A DNA stretch of 64,000 bases, from the NCBI RefSeq assembly GCF_016545825.1, contig NC_052612.1:43321738-43385737 (forward strand). The letters run 5' to 3'. A program made the position numbers and the translations under genes. Source of the stretch: Eucalyptus grandis (lineage: Eukaryota; Streptophyta; Magnoliopsida; Myrtales; Myrtaceae). Positions 33,229 to 45,500 of this stretch are shown piece after piece. Positions within the stretch are counted from its first letter, which is position 1. Each line of letters begins with the position of its first letter. The notes under the pieces are model-generated. The model did no database searches. It was given only the letters and a program-made list of their open reading frames with translations, and had not been told where the DNA came from.

Positions 33229-34121
33229 ATTTATTTCGCGAAAAATATAATATTTTTGAATAATATTTTTTTAGAAAAGTTATTATTTAAGAAAATAAAA
33301 ATATTTGTCAATGTTTCACTGAACCTTTAAATTGAACTAAACAATATTTTTCGTCTAGTAAGAAAATTTTGATTTTATAAATAGGTATGCATTATTCAGA
33401 CGCTAGTGATTTGCGCATACACAACTGAAAATGAATCTAGGGTCTTAATTTTGAGTATTAGGATTTTGAATTCGGTCTTGCTAGATCTCATCCCAGGTGT
33501 TGGGGACCCACAAGAAAGCACTCCCGGCCTCGATTGACCCGTGTATGGATAGGATGCCGTTCGGGCACAAACACCAAGATCTCAAGCATGAGCCTTGGGG
33601 ATGGGCCCCGCCTTGATGGACCTAGTTGTAGGCGTGGGGTCTCAGGTTTGAGCAGTGTGGACCTGAGGCTAATCTCAAAGTCTCGGGCTCAAGTGTTGGA
33701 GATCTAGGCATGAGCACTATCTTGCCCTCGGCCTATGTGGACCCAAGTCGAGGCATTGGGGAGTCGGGCAATGGTACCAAAGTCCTAGGTTCAACCAAAG
33801 GCAATAGTGTCCCGAGCCCAACCTCTAAGGAGTCTGGTCCACTAGGGTTTCGGACCTAGCCTCTTTGGATTTGGGCTTAGCCTCGACAAACCATGACGAA
33901 CCCGGCCTTGGCCCAAGAACAAGCATTGAGATTTATGTGCCCAAAAAAAAGACTTTCTAGTATAAGTGTCAATATCTAGTCATATTTTGGATAACGTTTT
34001 TCACATTTTTAATGAGGAAATTATTTTTCTAAATTTAAGTATAAATTTTCCGTTAACTCCTTTTCCTAAACAATCCAAATGCTGGAAATGTTTTTCTGCA
34101 AAATATTTTCCGCGAAATAAA
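33229..34121. mobile_element. MITE-like element related to the 25682 family
   Basis: Left end TTTATTTCGCGAAAAATAT and right end ATATTTTCCGCGAAATAAA are inverted copies. The core at 33480-33930 is GC-rich with GGGGACCC, GTCTCGGG and GGACCTGAG-like strings. The ends resemble the TTTATTTC-x-GGAA part of the terminal repeat at 25682, so this may be a relative that has lost its outermost bases. The target duplication is not resolved. Confidence 0.5.
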
Positions 34122-34816
34122 GAGAGGGTAACTATGAAATGTTGCTCCATGGAATTATTTCTGCCCTCAGAGGCTTAACCCCAGTACTAATACTGAATGT
34201 TTCAGTGAAGAGATTGATGAAAACCCGGAAGCATCCAAGATCAGATAGACTGTTCTTGGGTGGACTTTATGTCTACACGAAACTCATCAATCTGTGGACT
34301 GAATCCGCTCGAGCTCTCCGGTCCGTGCGTAGAAACATTCTTCGAGCGTGCAGTCACCCCTGTTCCTTCACCAGAGCAGGATAGCTGTCTATGTTTCAGC
34401 ATTCATCGATCCATCCAAGTGTTTTGAAGCTCAGCTGAGGGACAACTTTTCCTCCATCAGTGGCAATTTTTGTTAAGTATCTATCTGAAATCATCTGGAG
34501 TCGATTTGAATTCTTGCAATTGGCGTTTTGGCTGCGCAGGAAAAGTTTGATCAGTTTGAAGGGATTATTAGCTGGTTCCTAGAAAAAATTAGCATTGACC
34601 CAACCATTACAATGTCCATTTGTGTATCATCTTCTTTCACTCTAAGTCCTCGGCTTGTGCCGACAGAACATTCTGTGGCGCAAAATAGTGGATGCCACAT
34701 AATGTAATTGTCGATGATGTCACAATGGAGAAACTTCTGTGCAGTTATTAAACCTACGGTTGCATCGGTGTAATTTTCTCTGTACAATATGAGCAAAGTG
34801 CAGTAGCCACAGCAGT
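34122..34816. other. Spacer and 3' flank of the early nodulin-like gene
   Basis: No domain-bearing frame was found. The part next to 34816 is the presumed 3' untranslated region of the minus-strand gene. Confidence 0.45.
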
Positions 34817-35544
34817 TCAAGCCAAAGCCGAAATAACAGGAGATCCCATGAAATGAAAATCCATTACAATTAGGAAAGTCACCAGAAGGCAGAGGAACAA
34901 CAACGGTTGATGTTGCAGAGCTTGTATGAAGTGCTCGTGGCTCCGGCCCATTCCCTTGCCTAGCAATTGTTTGGGCGAACAAGATGGCGCCGGGGTGGTA
35001 GTGACCGTGGCTGGGACGGGAGGCGGCCGAACAATAACTGGAACAGGATGATACACGGCGACCTCGACCTTTTGCCCGAGAGAGCAGTAATACGAGACGC
35101 TGCAGATGAAATAGAACATGCCCTTCTCGATCAGCGGGACTCTGGCCGGCCCTGCGTGGAAGGACCGGAAGGGATTGTCTGCCGTGCAGGCCTTGTACTC
35201 GCGCCTCGACACTTGCATCACGTTGTAAAAGCCCGACTCGAACTCGAAAACTAGGACACGAAGGAGAGCCAGAGGAATTATTCTTCTTCCAATTACACAG
35301 TGATCAAACAGCAACATGCATCAAAAGGGCTGAAATTAAAGAAACCGAAGAGGTTACCGAGGATGTCGCCGACGAGAAAATGGTGGGAGGAGGACCAGTT
35401 GGAATAGTAAGTTGGGTATGGAGGAATGGACCAAATTGAGCCTCCAACCTTGTACTGCAAGCCATTCGAGACGTTGAGGATCGCGCTCGCCAGGATCAAG
35501 AGAAGCGCCTGTGAAGTTGCGGAGAACTGTCTCTGCGCTGCCAT
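34817..35544 (-). CDS. Early nodulin-like protein (phytocyanin domain), two exons
   Basis: Exon 1 is 35358-35544 and exon 2 is 34817-35250. The intron of 107 bp (35251-35357) has a GT donor (CTCG/GTAACC) and an AG acceptor (CCTAG/TTTTCG). The product is 206 residues. It has a signal peptide (about 1-28), a phytocyanin domain (about 29-130) with the structural Cys84-Cys118 pair, a Pro/Ser/Thr stretch (about 131-153) and a hydrophobic tail (about 178-194) that fits a GPI-anchor signal. In copper-binding phytocyanins the ligands are His, Cys, His and Met or Gln. Here Cys112 and Gln122 remain, but both His positions are Tyr (Tyr71 and Tyr117), so type-1 copper binding is unlikely. This is the usual state of early nodulin-like proteins, which sit at the plasma membrane or cell wall. 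The exact role is unknown. The intron position after GDIL is typical of the family. Confidence 0.88.
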
Positions 35545-36770
35545 CTCTCTGCAGAGTTTGGAGGAGGAGACTGTTCAGGATTCATGTCAACGGAAGGTCT
35601 ATAGACTCGTGAGGATGAAGTAGAAAATGAAGAGACTTTCGCCATGGAAGGAAGACCGTAACGTTTTAAGATCGGAAGATGAATGATGTGATGGTGTAAA
35701 TGCAGAAGAGCAATCGCGGATATTTTTTTTCGAATAGGGAATGGCTCTTTATATGATTTTCCATGCAAATATCAACATTTACAGAATCTAATCTAATCTA
35801 ATCTAATCTAATGTAGTCTGGCGATAATACTATTTGTGTAAGACTCTTCTTCCCAGGAGATCTTGTTGCTGACACTCAGAGCAAACGACGCATGATTGGA
35901 ATGAAAAAAATTGAATCCTTGGTCGTGACTCGAAAAATCTCAACTACAAACTTCAGGATTGGCACGATTGATTAAGATCTTGGGAGACTTCTAGCTCAGG
36001 AACCGAATGTTATCAGATATAGTCCCACTAATTGCGAAGGAACTACTTTGAATCTGATGCACACAGCATGAATAAAGGTCTAGATTTAATTGAATCACAA
36101 GGCTTATAGAGTACATTAGGGAATTTCAGGTAGCCAGATCTTCATGCTCAGATTCAAAAATTGATTAGCTTGGATCATTTTAATATGGGATTTGATCATG
36201 ACAGACTTTGACAATTATGAATAAATTTAACGTTGAATGTCCCAAATCTTTGGACGAGAAATTAGACCATCCAGCTTCTGAGTGGCAAAACCATCCAAAT
36301 CCACGGCATACTGCTAAAGAAGTGCCGCATGCCTAAAATAGGGACGACCACATAAAACCCCCAATCCATCAATTTCTTCTAATTGTTGGTAGATAATTAT
36401 CTAATAGTTGGGTCTGCTTGTTATGGTTTTTTCAGTCAAAAGTAGGTATTGACTATTTCGGAAAAATTAGAAAAAAACTATCTTTAGGTAGAAAAGATTA
36501 GGAAAAAACTTGGCTCGATTCTAATGACACTAAATATCGATAGGTATACATTAATAATGACTTAGGAATTTATATAAAAATCAGATCTTAAATACTTACA
36601 AACCGAGAGTCAAAAGCAATAGTCAATTTCTTTGTATGAGTGAAATTTTAAATTTTCCCATTTATTTGGGAGAAAATATCAAATAAGGATACGAAGTGAG
36701 GTTGTTCTTCCAAAAATGGCATTAAATAAATGTTTTCTCAAATAAGAACTTGAAATTGAACCATTTTTTG

Positions 36771-36805
<35 letters not shown>

Positions 36806-38244
36806 AGATGCTTTCCCAAATAAAATTTTGACGTTTGGGCCGTTTTTTAAAAAGAATGCTAGAGTTGATATTGTCTCAGATAAAGGCCGAAAATGTCCAA
36901 CTAAATTTCAAATCAAAGCATGAGCTCTCACTAGTTGGCTACATCCCTTGCTGGCCTACTTGCTCTTGTGTTTTAAAGAGTAGCTCAAGCAATTTTCTTA
37001 TATATGGTGCCAATAGACAAATACCCCGATATTTTTTCATCAGGTGACCAAGAACCCAAAAATCTAAAAAAAGCGCAAAATTTAGTCAAAATTGCCATTT
37101 GATCCCACCATTGCTTGTCTTCCACTATTGAGACTTTGGGACCTTTCTTTCACGGTTCAAAGAAAAAAGAAGAAGAAGAAGAAGAAAGTTTGACCACTTA
37201 TTGATGAAGATTTGCTCAATCGCTAAACTTGGCTTATTTGCAAGTAAGTTGGCAAATTTTGACCACTTATTGAAATAAAATCCACTCTTGACTGTTTAAA
37301 GAAAACGACCTAATTTCAAATTCTTTTGTGAAACATATTTAAGTTAGACTCAAAATCCTTTATTTTCCAATCAGAGTTGAGAATAAGCACATACTTGAAA
37401 GATTATTTACAAACTCACTTCTCATTTGTCAAACTGGATAAGGACGTCTATGGTAAAGACGGGAAGAGCAATATGCCATTGATTTAAATGCGAAAAAGTG
37501 GAACATATGATGCCCTCACATTCCCATCAAGTTGATTGAAGATAATGACATTTTTGTCTTCATATTCCACCAAATTCTACCTTCCCCTTCCCCCTTCCAA
37601 TCGTCTCTTTTCAAATTAGGGGAAAAATTTGAACCGAAAAAGGAGGCATGCCTAATCGCCCATCACCAAAAACGCCTTTAAAAAAGTCGAGAAAAAAGCA
37701 AAAGATTTCGACAGAAAGCTGTCTGAAAAATCATGCATCGTCCGTCTTCGGTCCGAATCCCCTCGGCCGTGGTCTGTAGGCCCCACCCCAGATGGGGGCA
37801 AATCATCTTACCGTTAGCCGCAGACTCCTCTGCTTTGCCCCAAGCTGAAATTCACTTTCGACGGTCCAATCGCCCGCCTCCACGTGCGCCCTTCGACACG
37901 TGGCGGATCGTCATTGCACTGTTTCATCTAGCACTGTGGTCTGCCTCGCCGGCGATGTTTTTCGAATTTTAAAATACGAAGTAACAGCTTTCTAGCCGTT
38001 GCGAACTTGGACCGGGAACCTTACAATCTCCTCTGTCTCTCTCCTGCAAAAGGAGAAGAACACTGTCTCTCTCTCTTGCTCTCCGCTTCGATTTTGCGCT
38101 TCGGCTGGTCCTATTTCGGAGAACCCATCTTGGGATTCCTTCGTTTTCACTCTCTCTCTGAATCAAGATTCCATCTTGCTGAAGTTTTTTGTGGTTTTTT
38201 TTCCCTTCTTTTTTTGGGTTGGGGGGGTGGGGGTGTTACAAGAA
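35545..38244. other. Intergenic region between the early nodulin-like and glutaredoxin-like genes
   Basis: Contains an AT microsatellite at 36773-36801, a GAA microsatellite at 37166-37186 and, in the last 200 bp, a CT-rich 5' leader (38034-38080, 38149-38160) of the glutaredoxin-like gene. The open frame continuous with that gene back to 37999 has no ATG before 38245. No other gene is seen. Confidence 0.5.
35747..35754 (-). promoter_or_regulatory. Possible TATA box of the early nodulin-like gene
   Basis: On the minus strand CATATAAAGAG lies about 205 bp before the ATG at 35544. It is the only TATA-like string near the start. Further upstream (35784-35813) is an (AATCT)n microsatellite. Confidence 0.4.
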
Positions 38245-39426
38245 ATGAAGGGAGTGAAGGGGAAGCTGCTGAAGAAGCTCAAGACGATCAAGCCCATCGG
38301 GTATCTGAAGCAGGACACGATCCTCCACCTGAACGCCTCGGATGGGTACGTCGAGGCCTTCTTGAAGAATCCGATCATGAAGGCTCAGACCATGCTGTTT
38401 CCCAAGGATAATTCCGAACGGAGCCTGAAGAATCAGGGCGGTGTCGTGGAGGCGCAAGAGCCGGAGGTCATCGACGTCACGGAGCTCATGAAGGATCTCG
38501 ACGATGCCGAGATGGAGTGCGGGGAGGACGAGGATTTGGAGAATAAGGAGAACATTGGTCCGAATGTCAATGGGGAGAGCGCGTTTCTTGGCAAAGAGAA
38601 CTGTGAGAATGTGCTCGTGAAGTCGGAGCTGGAATCGTCTCCTGATGAGGCGGCTTCAAGATTGTCTGAAGCAGAGGAGCTACCCAGAAACAGTTTGAAG
38701 ACCCCGTTATCGGAAATCAATGTGTCGAATTTTAGGCGGCCGGATTTGAATTCGTCAACTCTATTCGATCCTAACCTGCTCGCAGCATTTGAGCAGGCCG
38801 TGAAGGAGCACATTAAGATCAGCCAAGAAGAGATGAGACCAAGAATTGAGGCAGAGCCAGGTGATTTAGAGAAGAGCTGCGACGAGCCCCCTTCCAAAAC
38901 TCGTCGAATTGAGGAGGAGGAGGAAGACGATGACGATGCTGATCCACTGTTGGCATTTGAAGAGAAGTGCCCGCCTGGAGGCTGCGGCGCAGTAATCTTC
39001 TACACGACCAGCCTCAGAGGCATAAGAAAGACATTCGAGGACTGCGGCAAGATTCGTTTCCTCCTCAACAGCTTCCGCATCCTATACTGCGAGCGAGACG
39101 TGTCGATGCACACCGAGTTTAAGGAAGAATTGTGGGATGTCTTGGGCGGGAAAGCGGTCCCGCCGAGGGTGTTCATTAAGGGGAGGTACATCGGTGGAGC
39201 TGAACAAGTGCTGGGGTTACATGAGCAAGGCAAGCTCAAGAAGATTCTTGAGGGAGTCCCGATCGATAGCTCTACCGGTCCGTGTGAAGGTTGCGGTGGT
39301 ATGAAATTCGTGGTGTGTTTTAAATGCAACGGCAGCCACAAGCTCGTCGGCGAAGACTCGCCGGTGGCGACTATATGCTCAGATTGCAATGAGAACGGCC
39401 TGATTATTTGCCCACTTTGCTGTTGA
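38245..39426 (+). CDS. Glutaredoxin-like protein with C-terminal CxxC cluster
   Basis: Single exon, 393 residues from the first ATG of the frame. The N-terminal half has a conserved KLLKKLKTIKPIGYL start and long acidic, low-complexity linkers. A glutaredoxin-type fold follows at about 248-340, with the PPRVFIKGRYIGGAE cis-Pro and glutathione-binding region at 306-320. In place of the redox CxxC the sequence reads TTSLRG (254-259), so classical disulfide reductase activity is not expected. The C-terminus has four CxxC pairs: C347/C350, C358/C361, C378/C381 and C389/C392. These probably bind zinc or a metal cluster, as in the DnaJ zinc-finger layout. The whole architecture is that of the plant family represented by Arabidopsis At5g39865/At3g57070, whose function is not established. 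The CT-rich leader upstream fits a well-expressed plant gene. Confidence 0.9.
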   Translation: MKGVKGKLLKKLKTIKPIGYLKQDTILHLNASDGYVEAFLKNPIMKAQTMLFPKDNSERSLKNQGGVVEAQEPEVIDVTELMKDLDDAEMECGEDEDLENKENIGPNVNGESAFLGKENCENVLVKSELESSPDEAASRLSEAEELPRNSLKTPLSEINVSNFRRPDLNSSTLFDPNLLAAFEQAVKEHIKISQEEMRPRIEAEPGDLEKSCDEPPSKTRRIEEEEEDDDDADPLLAFEEKCPPGGCGAVIFYTTSLRGIRKTFEDCGKIRFLLNSFRILYCERDVSMHTEFKEELWDVLGGKAVPPRVFIKGRYIGGAEQVLGLHEQGKLKKILEGVPIDSSTGPCEGCGGMKFVVCFKCNGSHKLVGEDSPVATICSDCNENGLIICPLCC

Positions 39427-42400
39427 GAGAATTCACCTCATTTCTGATCATTTTTCCCCTGGTGTGGTCCCCAATTTACTTGTTTCATTGTAAAGCTCCT
39501 ATAAAATATACATCGGTTGGGTGCTCTTTCCTCCCATCAAGTTCTCTTACACTAAAACTTGTATGGGCATTGGGTTGGTCTATGTTTGCTGAATATATTC
39601 TGTAAAATCTGAAGACAAATAAATCTTCCTGGCTTTCAATACAAGCTCTCAAGCATTCCATTTGGCAAAAGCACCGGAGAAAGTGTAATCTGATTTCGGA
39701 GTAGGTCGCTTAAAATAGGAGCTGCCAACAGATGAATCGAATGATTTGGAGGTTTGGTATATGGCTATTGTCGCAAGAGCCATCTATGACAGTCATTAGA
39801 TTCAAATCTGTCATACTTCCTTTGCATACTGAAAGAAGACTTATCAAATGGTAGACTGTGATCTTCTTGCTTTCCTCATTTCTTGACTGGGAATTTATTT
39901 CCTTTGCTTACTTCGAGACAGCTGCAAATCCTCAGTGGCAAATTCACATCTAGATTAGAAGAGGAATTGCAGCTAAAGAAATGCATAATTGCCTTGAACA
40001 TAGGAAGCACCAACACTTATAAGAGTTTTTGTGTCGTATTGGATATTCCAACATGTGTTCGACACTCTCTGTACTATTCAATACTCTTTGCACTCGGTTA
40101 ATAGGTGTCAAAAAATCTAACCTCGGGTCAATTCTCCTGACACTTGAGTTCGGAATTTCGACACACAAGTTCGAACATATGATTCCAATATGCATAAGGT
40201 CAATTTTAAAAAATTCTATAAAAATAAAAATAATAAAAATAATAAAGAGGAGATAAAATAAACTTAATATTCTTTTCTCTTATGATTCTTACTTCCCGTG
40301 ACATACAATTCGCGCTCCTAAGTTTTTTTTTTTTTCTTTTATTCTCTTCCGTCGTGCATTGACACATTAGTCCAAAAATGTGGATTGTTTGTGTTTTCTT
40401 CAAATTTTATGGATTATTAAAATGGAGTAACATTTGTCAAATTAAAATAATGAATAATATTAACAAATGATGGACTAATATTTTTAGTATAAATGCATAA
40501 ATAAATTTATTTATAAATTTAAATTAAATTAATATTATTGAAATAATCATAAAAATGATAATTTATCATATATATATATAAATATACATTTAATATATAA
40601 CGTATTCCAACATATTAGAATTCTCTATTTTTTTTTTTTTAAAACAACATATCAATGTATCATGTTGTGTTGCATTACTTGTTGGCATGAGTGCAATTAG
40701 CCTACTTCTGGTACAGTTGCAAATGTTTGTATGAAGTCGTTCGCTACCGACATTGCAGTTCCATTCCACAACGAAGGCTACTCTTTTGACGGTAAGCACA
40801 ATGATATTACTTCCTGCCTCTGTTTTATTAGTTTGTACTTCCTGCCCGTGCGCTTCATATTTTTTGTTCTTCCTGAATCTGAACTTGACGTCTGTGGTTT
40901 GCAGTCCCTTACTTTCAAGCAGATCAATTCCGAAACCTTTCGATTATTTCAACCGAGTATACAGTGTGGTTTCGGGAATTACATGTCACAATCTAAATAT
41001 TCCATACAAATTGAACCATAATGAATAAACAGATGAATGTAGAACGACGTACACAATTTTCTATTTATTATTGTACATGACCGAAACTTCCATGCCATGC
41101 AAAAGATAGGGAAAATGATATAAATAATCCCTTATCTTGGTAAATTTCCACTTTCGCTAACCTATGTGCTCTTTGGGTATATCGATCCCGCCCAGTAAAA
41201 AATGTATCCATACAATTTTTACCATCAATATCGGATAATAAGTTATGCGCCAATCTCTATCCAATTATGCATATTGAAGTTAGTGAAATTATATATACCA
41301 ATTGATTTTTCTCAACTACGGCACATTCGGATAATGCAACGACCAATAAATTTTACATTCACGTTAAGTTTGTAATGTTCCAGAACCTTCATAGCATTTC
41401 CCATCAAGTCGCCCCTTTTGACCCTCAAAAAGAGTTGATAACCCTCAACAAACTCACAAGCGTAAAAATCTCGACTCCAAAAGGAAATTTCCCAGAAGTC
41501 CTCCTACCTTAAATCGAAGTAATCAAATAATTCATGAATATCATTCATCGTCTTAATCTCCTAAATAGCATTGGAAATGAAGAAATTTCCGAATATCACA
41601 CGACAGTAGGACATGCTCTAGTGATCGGGAGGAGAGTCTACGCTTTTCGATCGCAGACTGGCTCAGCGTGTGTTAGCCGCATTTTGAGAGCGAATCATCA
41701 TCATTCTAAAGTCAGGAATTGCTTTTCCCACACCGTTTTTTGAGGGCATTGGAAACAAAGCTTCGCTGCAGAGGGACGGGGGGATACACACATCCGACAG
41801 TTTTTATGGCAAATCCATTAGAGCCAGCTGCAAACAGTATAAATCATCCAAGTAAGGGCTTTGCCTACCTCTTCTTCCTTTCTTTCTTCTGCAAGTCAGG
41901 TCAGTGTGTGCCAAATCTAGACAAACCCACGGACAGGATTCAAAATATTCGACCGAGAAACAAATATCACGCCACCATTGCATTCCATCATTTACCATCA
42001 TAATGCCAAAAAAAAAAAGCAGAGGCCAACCCCCATGAGTGGCGGCTTTCTTAAGCTGACAAATATGAGTTCCTTTATGTTACACATATCGGGAGTGCAC
42101 AGTAGGAGGAGAAAAAGAGAAAGGGGAAGGAGAAAGAAGGGGGGTTGGGTGGGGTCGACAATCTCCACCTACGACCAGGAGGCTAGTACACATACTAGTA
42201 CAGGAAGAGGTCCACAAATTCGCTACAATGTCGGATACAAAATTGTGACAACTTATGTCGCGGAAAAAGAGGAAAAAGAAAAAAAAAGAAAAAAAAAGAA
42301 AAATGCATAAGGAGAAAATTCAAAAGGAAAATAATAGAGAAGGGCGTAACCTGGTGAGGCTTCATTGACATCACTGCGACCAAGAATCACGTTATCAGAA

Positions 42401-42505
42401 GGGACACCCGGTTCCTCCAACGAAATTATTATCTCCAACCAACTGATCAGAAATAACCAAGGTCCTGGACATCAATCCACCAGCTGCGCCAAAGCAAAAT
42501 TTCTC
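39427..42505. other. Intergenic region between the glutaredoxin-like and NUP1-like genes
   Basis: The first 200-250 bp are the presumed 3' untranslated region (AATAAATC near 39618). The rest is AT-rich with short A and T runs, a TA-rich stretch near 40570-40590 and a GA-rich tract at 42105-42145. The last 200 bp are the 3' flank of the minus-strand nucleoporin gene. No gene is supported. Confidence 0.5.
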
Positions 42506-45500
42506 CTATTTCCTCCTTTGCTTGTGCTTAACTTTTATGATTTTACGACCAGACTTGTCACCAGCGATGGTTCCAAGTGAGAAGCTCCCTCCTCCACTTA
42601 GATCTAAACTGCCAGAAGCCATAAATGGGTTCGGCAGGGGCGGGGTGGATCCTAAACCTAGATCTAAACTGCCAGAAGCCATAAATGGGTTCGGCGTGGG
42701 CAGGGTGGATCCTACACCTAGATCTAAACTGCCAGAAGCCATAAACGGGTTCGGCATGGGCAGGGTGGATCCTACACCTAGATCTAAACTGCCAGAAGCC
42801 ATAAACGGGTTCGGCATGGGCAGGGTGGATCCTCCACCTAGATCTAAACTGCCAGAAGCCATAAACGGGTTCGGCGTGGGCGGGGTGGATCCTCCACCTA
42901 GATCTAAACTGCCAGAAGCCATAAATGGGTTCAGCGGGGTGGACAGGTTCTGTTGACTTCCAAATTGGAAAGGTTTAGCCGCTGAAGTCGGTAAGTTGAA
43001 CATATACCCAGCCGAAGGTTGTGGTGAGGTTGGTTTCTGGCCAAACGCAGGAACTGAGGGAGTAGTCGCGACAACTGTGTCCTCAGCCATGCTATCCTCT
43101 GCATTCATCTGATCATTATTGCCTGAGGGTGCTGAACCAAAGGCAAACAAAGAATTAGAATTCCCAGAACCAGGCACTGAAGGTGTGCTAGAAGCAGCAG
43201 AAGTAAACGGGAAAGTTGAAGCAGAGGAAGCACCAGTTGATCCAAAAGTAGGAGGGGCGCTGGTTGATCCAAACATAGAGGAAGCAGATGAGGCATTGGT
43301 TGATCCGAAAATAGAGGGCCCAGTGGAAGCAGACAAATTGCTGCTTGTCCCAAAAATAGGGGGACCAATAGAAGCAGTCGTCATGCTGGTTGCTCCAAAA
43401 ACAGTACTGCTTGAAGAAGATGTGGAACCTGATGATCCAAATATTTGACTGCTAGAAGCTGCTGGCGCGCCAAAAGAAAAACTGGTCGATTGAGATGCTG
43501 CTGAGGTACCAAATACAGGAAGTGTTGATGACTGCCAAGAAGCAAACGCATTTGAAGTAGTGCTGCTACCAGTACTGACAGAATTCGCCTCTGAAGAGGA
43601 AGCAGAACTCATGCCAAATGACGGCCCAGAGAACAGTTTTGGTGCAGAAGATGAACCAAACATAGGGCTTCCAGTATTCCCAGACAATCCAAATGAAAAA
43701 GATGCCGCAGATGATCCAGATTGAAGTGAGGCACTCTGAGTCAAGGCTGGTACTGCAGTCCCAGAGGCAGATGCTGAAAGTTGTGAAGAACCATTGGCAG
43801 CATCAAATAATGAAGTACCCTCTTTTTTTGTCTCAAGAGTTGATGTGGAAGCTGGTGGACGAAGCCCGAAGATGCCACTTCCTGTGGTGGCATTTGCAGA
43901 AGATGGAGCCGAAAAAAGATTGCTGGTGACATTTCCAGAGTCAGTGTCCACCTTCGTCTTGGCTTCTCCTGGAGAAACAGATGGAGTAGTTGCTGCTGGT
44001 GAAACTAAAGTTGACACAGAGGACCCGATTTTGAATATTGAAGAAGCTGGAAAGGAGGGTGCTGCTGTTGACATAGACAAACCAGCAGTGGGAGCACTGG
44101 TTGACGTTTGGACGTCAATACTGGTGCCATTACAGGTAGAAGTGAAAGAAAGGCCGCTGGATGGCTTTTGAGTAACAGTGGCATTTAACTCCGCTGATAT
44201 AGGTGAGGATACTCGCTGGTTAGAGGTCATAGACTTAGGAGGAAGACCAAATGTGAATGCAGTCGAAGCCGATGATGTTGCCCCAGATCCCAGAGAAGTA
44301 GGCTCAGGTGTAGCAGATACCACTCCATCCTTCAAATCTTTTTTATCATCAGTTTTATTGAATTCAGGAACTTTGGCAGTAACAGCTGGGACGGTGGCAA
44401 CACTAAAAAAGCTGCAGGCAGCAAATTAAACAAACAGTCAGCATTCTACACATCCTCTTATGAATACAGGTTGCACAATCTTAACCAAGATCGTCATATT
44501 CACCCTTGAAATATCAAAACAACATATATGATGAAATATTTCAAAATGAACATCGAGTGGACAAAGGCAAAAAACTAAAGTGTACCCAGTAAGAAGTGAA
44601 AAATCAAATCATGAGTGCTGAAGAAATGGAAAACCATGCAGCATGCTGTCAACCACGATCACCTTGCTCAATATTTACAGAGAAAATCAAGAAATAACCA
44701 AAACTCACACAAAACAACAGTCAGTTTCAGGCCTCAAGCATTAGCCACCGTTACCAGCCAGTAAACTGGAGGTAAAATGCCTATACTTCTTCTAATCCCT
44801 AAACTTTCTATCATGTCATACGCTAGAAGCAAACTCATTAACAACGGCAGTTGAGTAAACCAATAACCATAAAAAGGCATTTTTGATGAAAACAGCAGCA
44901 TTGTATATTTAAGATCCCATTTGGCATCAGCCATGTCAAGTCCATTGCCCATGCATAACTGCAGTGAAATACATACTCCCATGGCTTGATGCCAGGAACC
45001 TAAATTTCACAAAAGTACATGTTCACAACAGGAGTCAATATTAAATAGCTATCTTCAGAAAGCTCACGCTATTTCACTAAACTTTTTCCAAAGAGAAACA
45101 AAAGCTAATGACAGACCAATGACAGACCAATTATATAAAAAAAGTCAATGGATTAGATAGTTGAAGAATCAAAAAGAAACTTATCGCCAGTAATGAAACG
45201 TACACTGACCTGCTTGAGCTCTCTGATTTTGTATCAGATGAGATACCAAACTTCGGATTTGATCCACCAAATGATGAGGATGAAGGGAAAGAAAATGGGG
45301 AAACCTTATTAGCTTCCATGGCAGATCCATTATTGAGGCCAAAGCCACCAAATGTGGTGGGCACAGCATTCTGTTCAGTGGATGACGCCATTTTATCAAC
45401 AAAACCAACGACCGATGAGACGGCATTTGACTGCCTCTCTGAACCAGTTTTATCAAATTTTGAGGTCGTCTGAGTAGCTTGTACATCTGATTGGACGTCG

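Noticed and set aside
37999..38244. N-terminal extension of the glutaredoxin-like frame
   Set aside because: The extension begins without ATG and lies in a CT-rich leader. The family start KGVKGKLLKKL fits the ATG at 38245.
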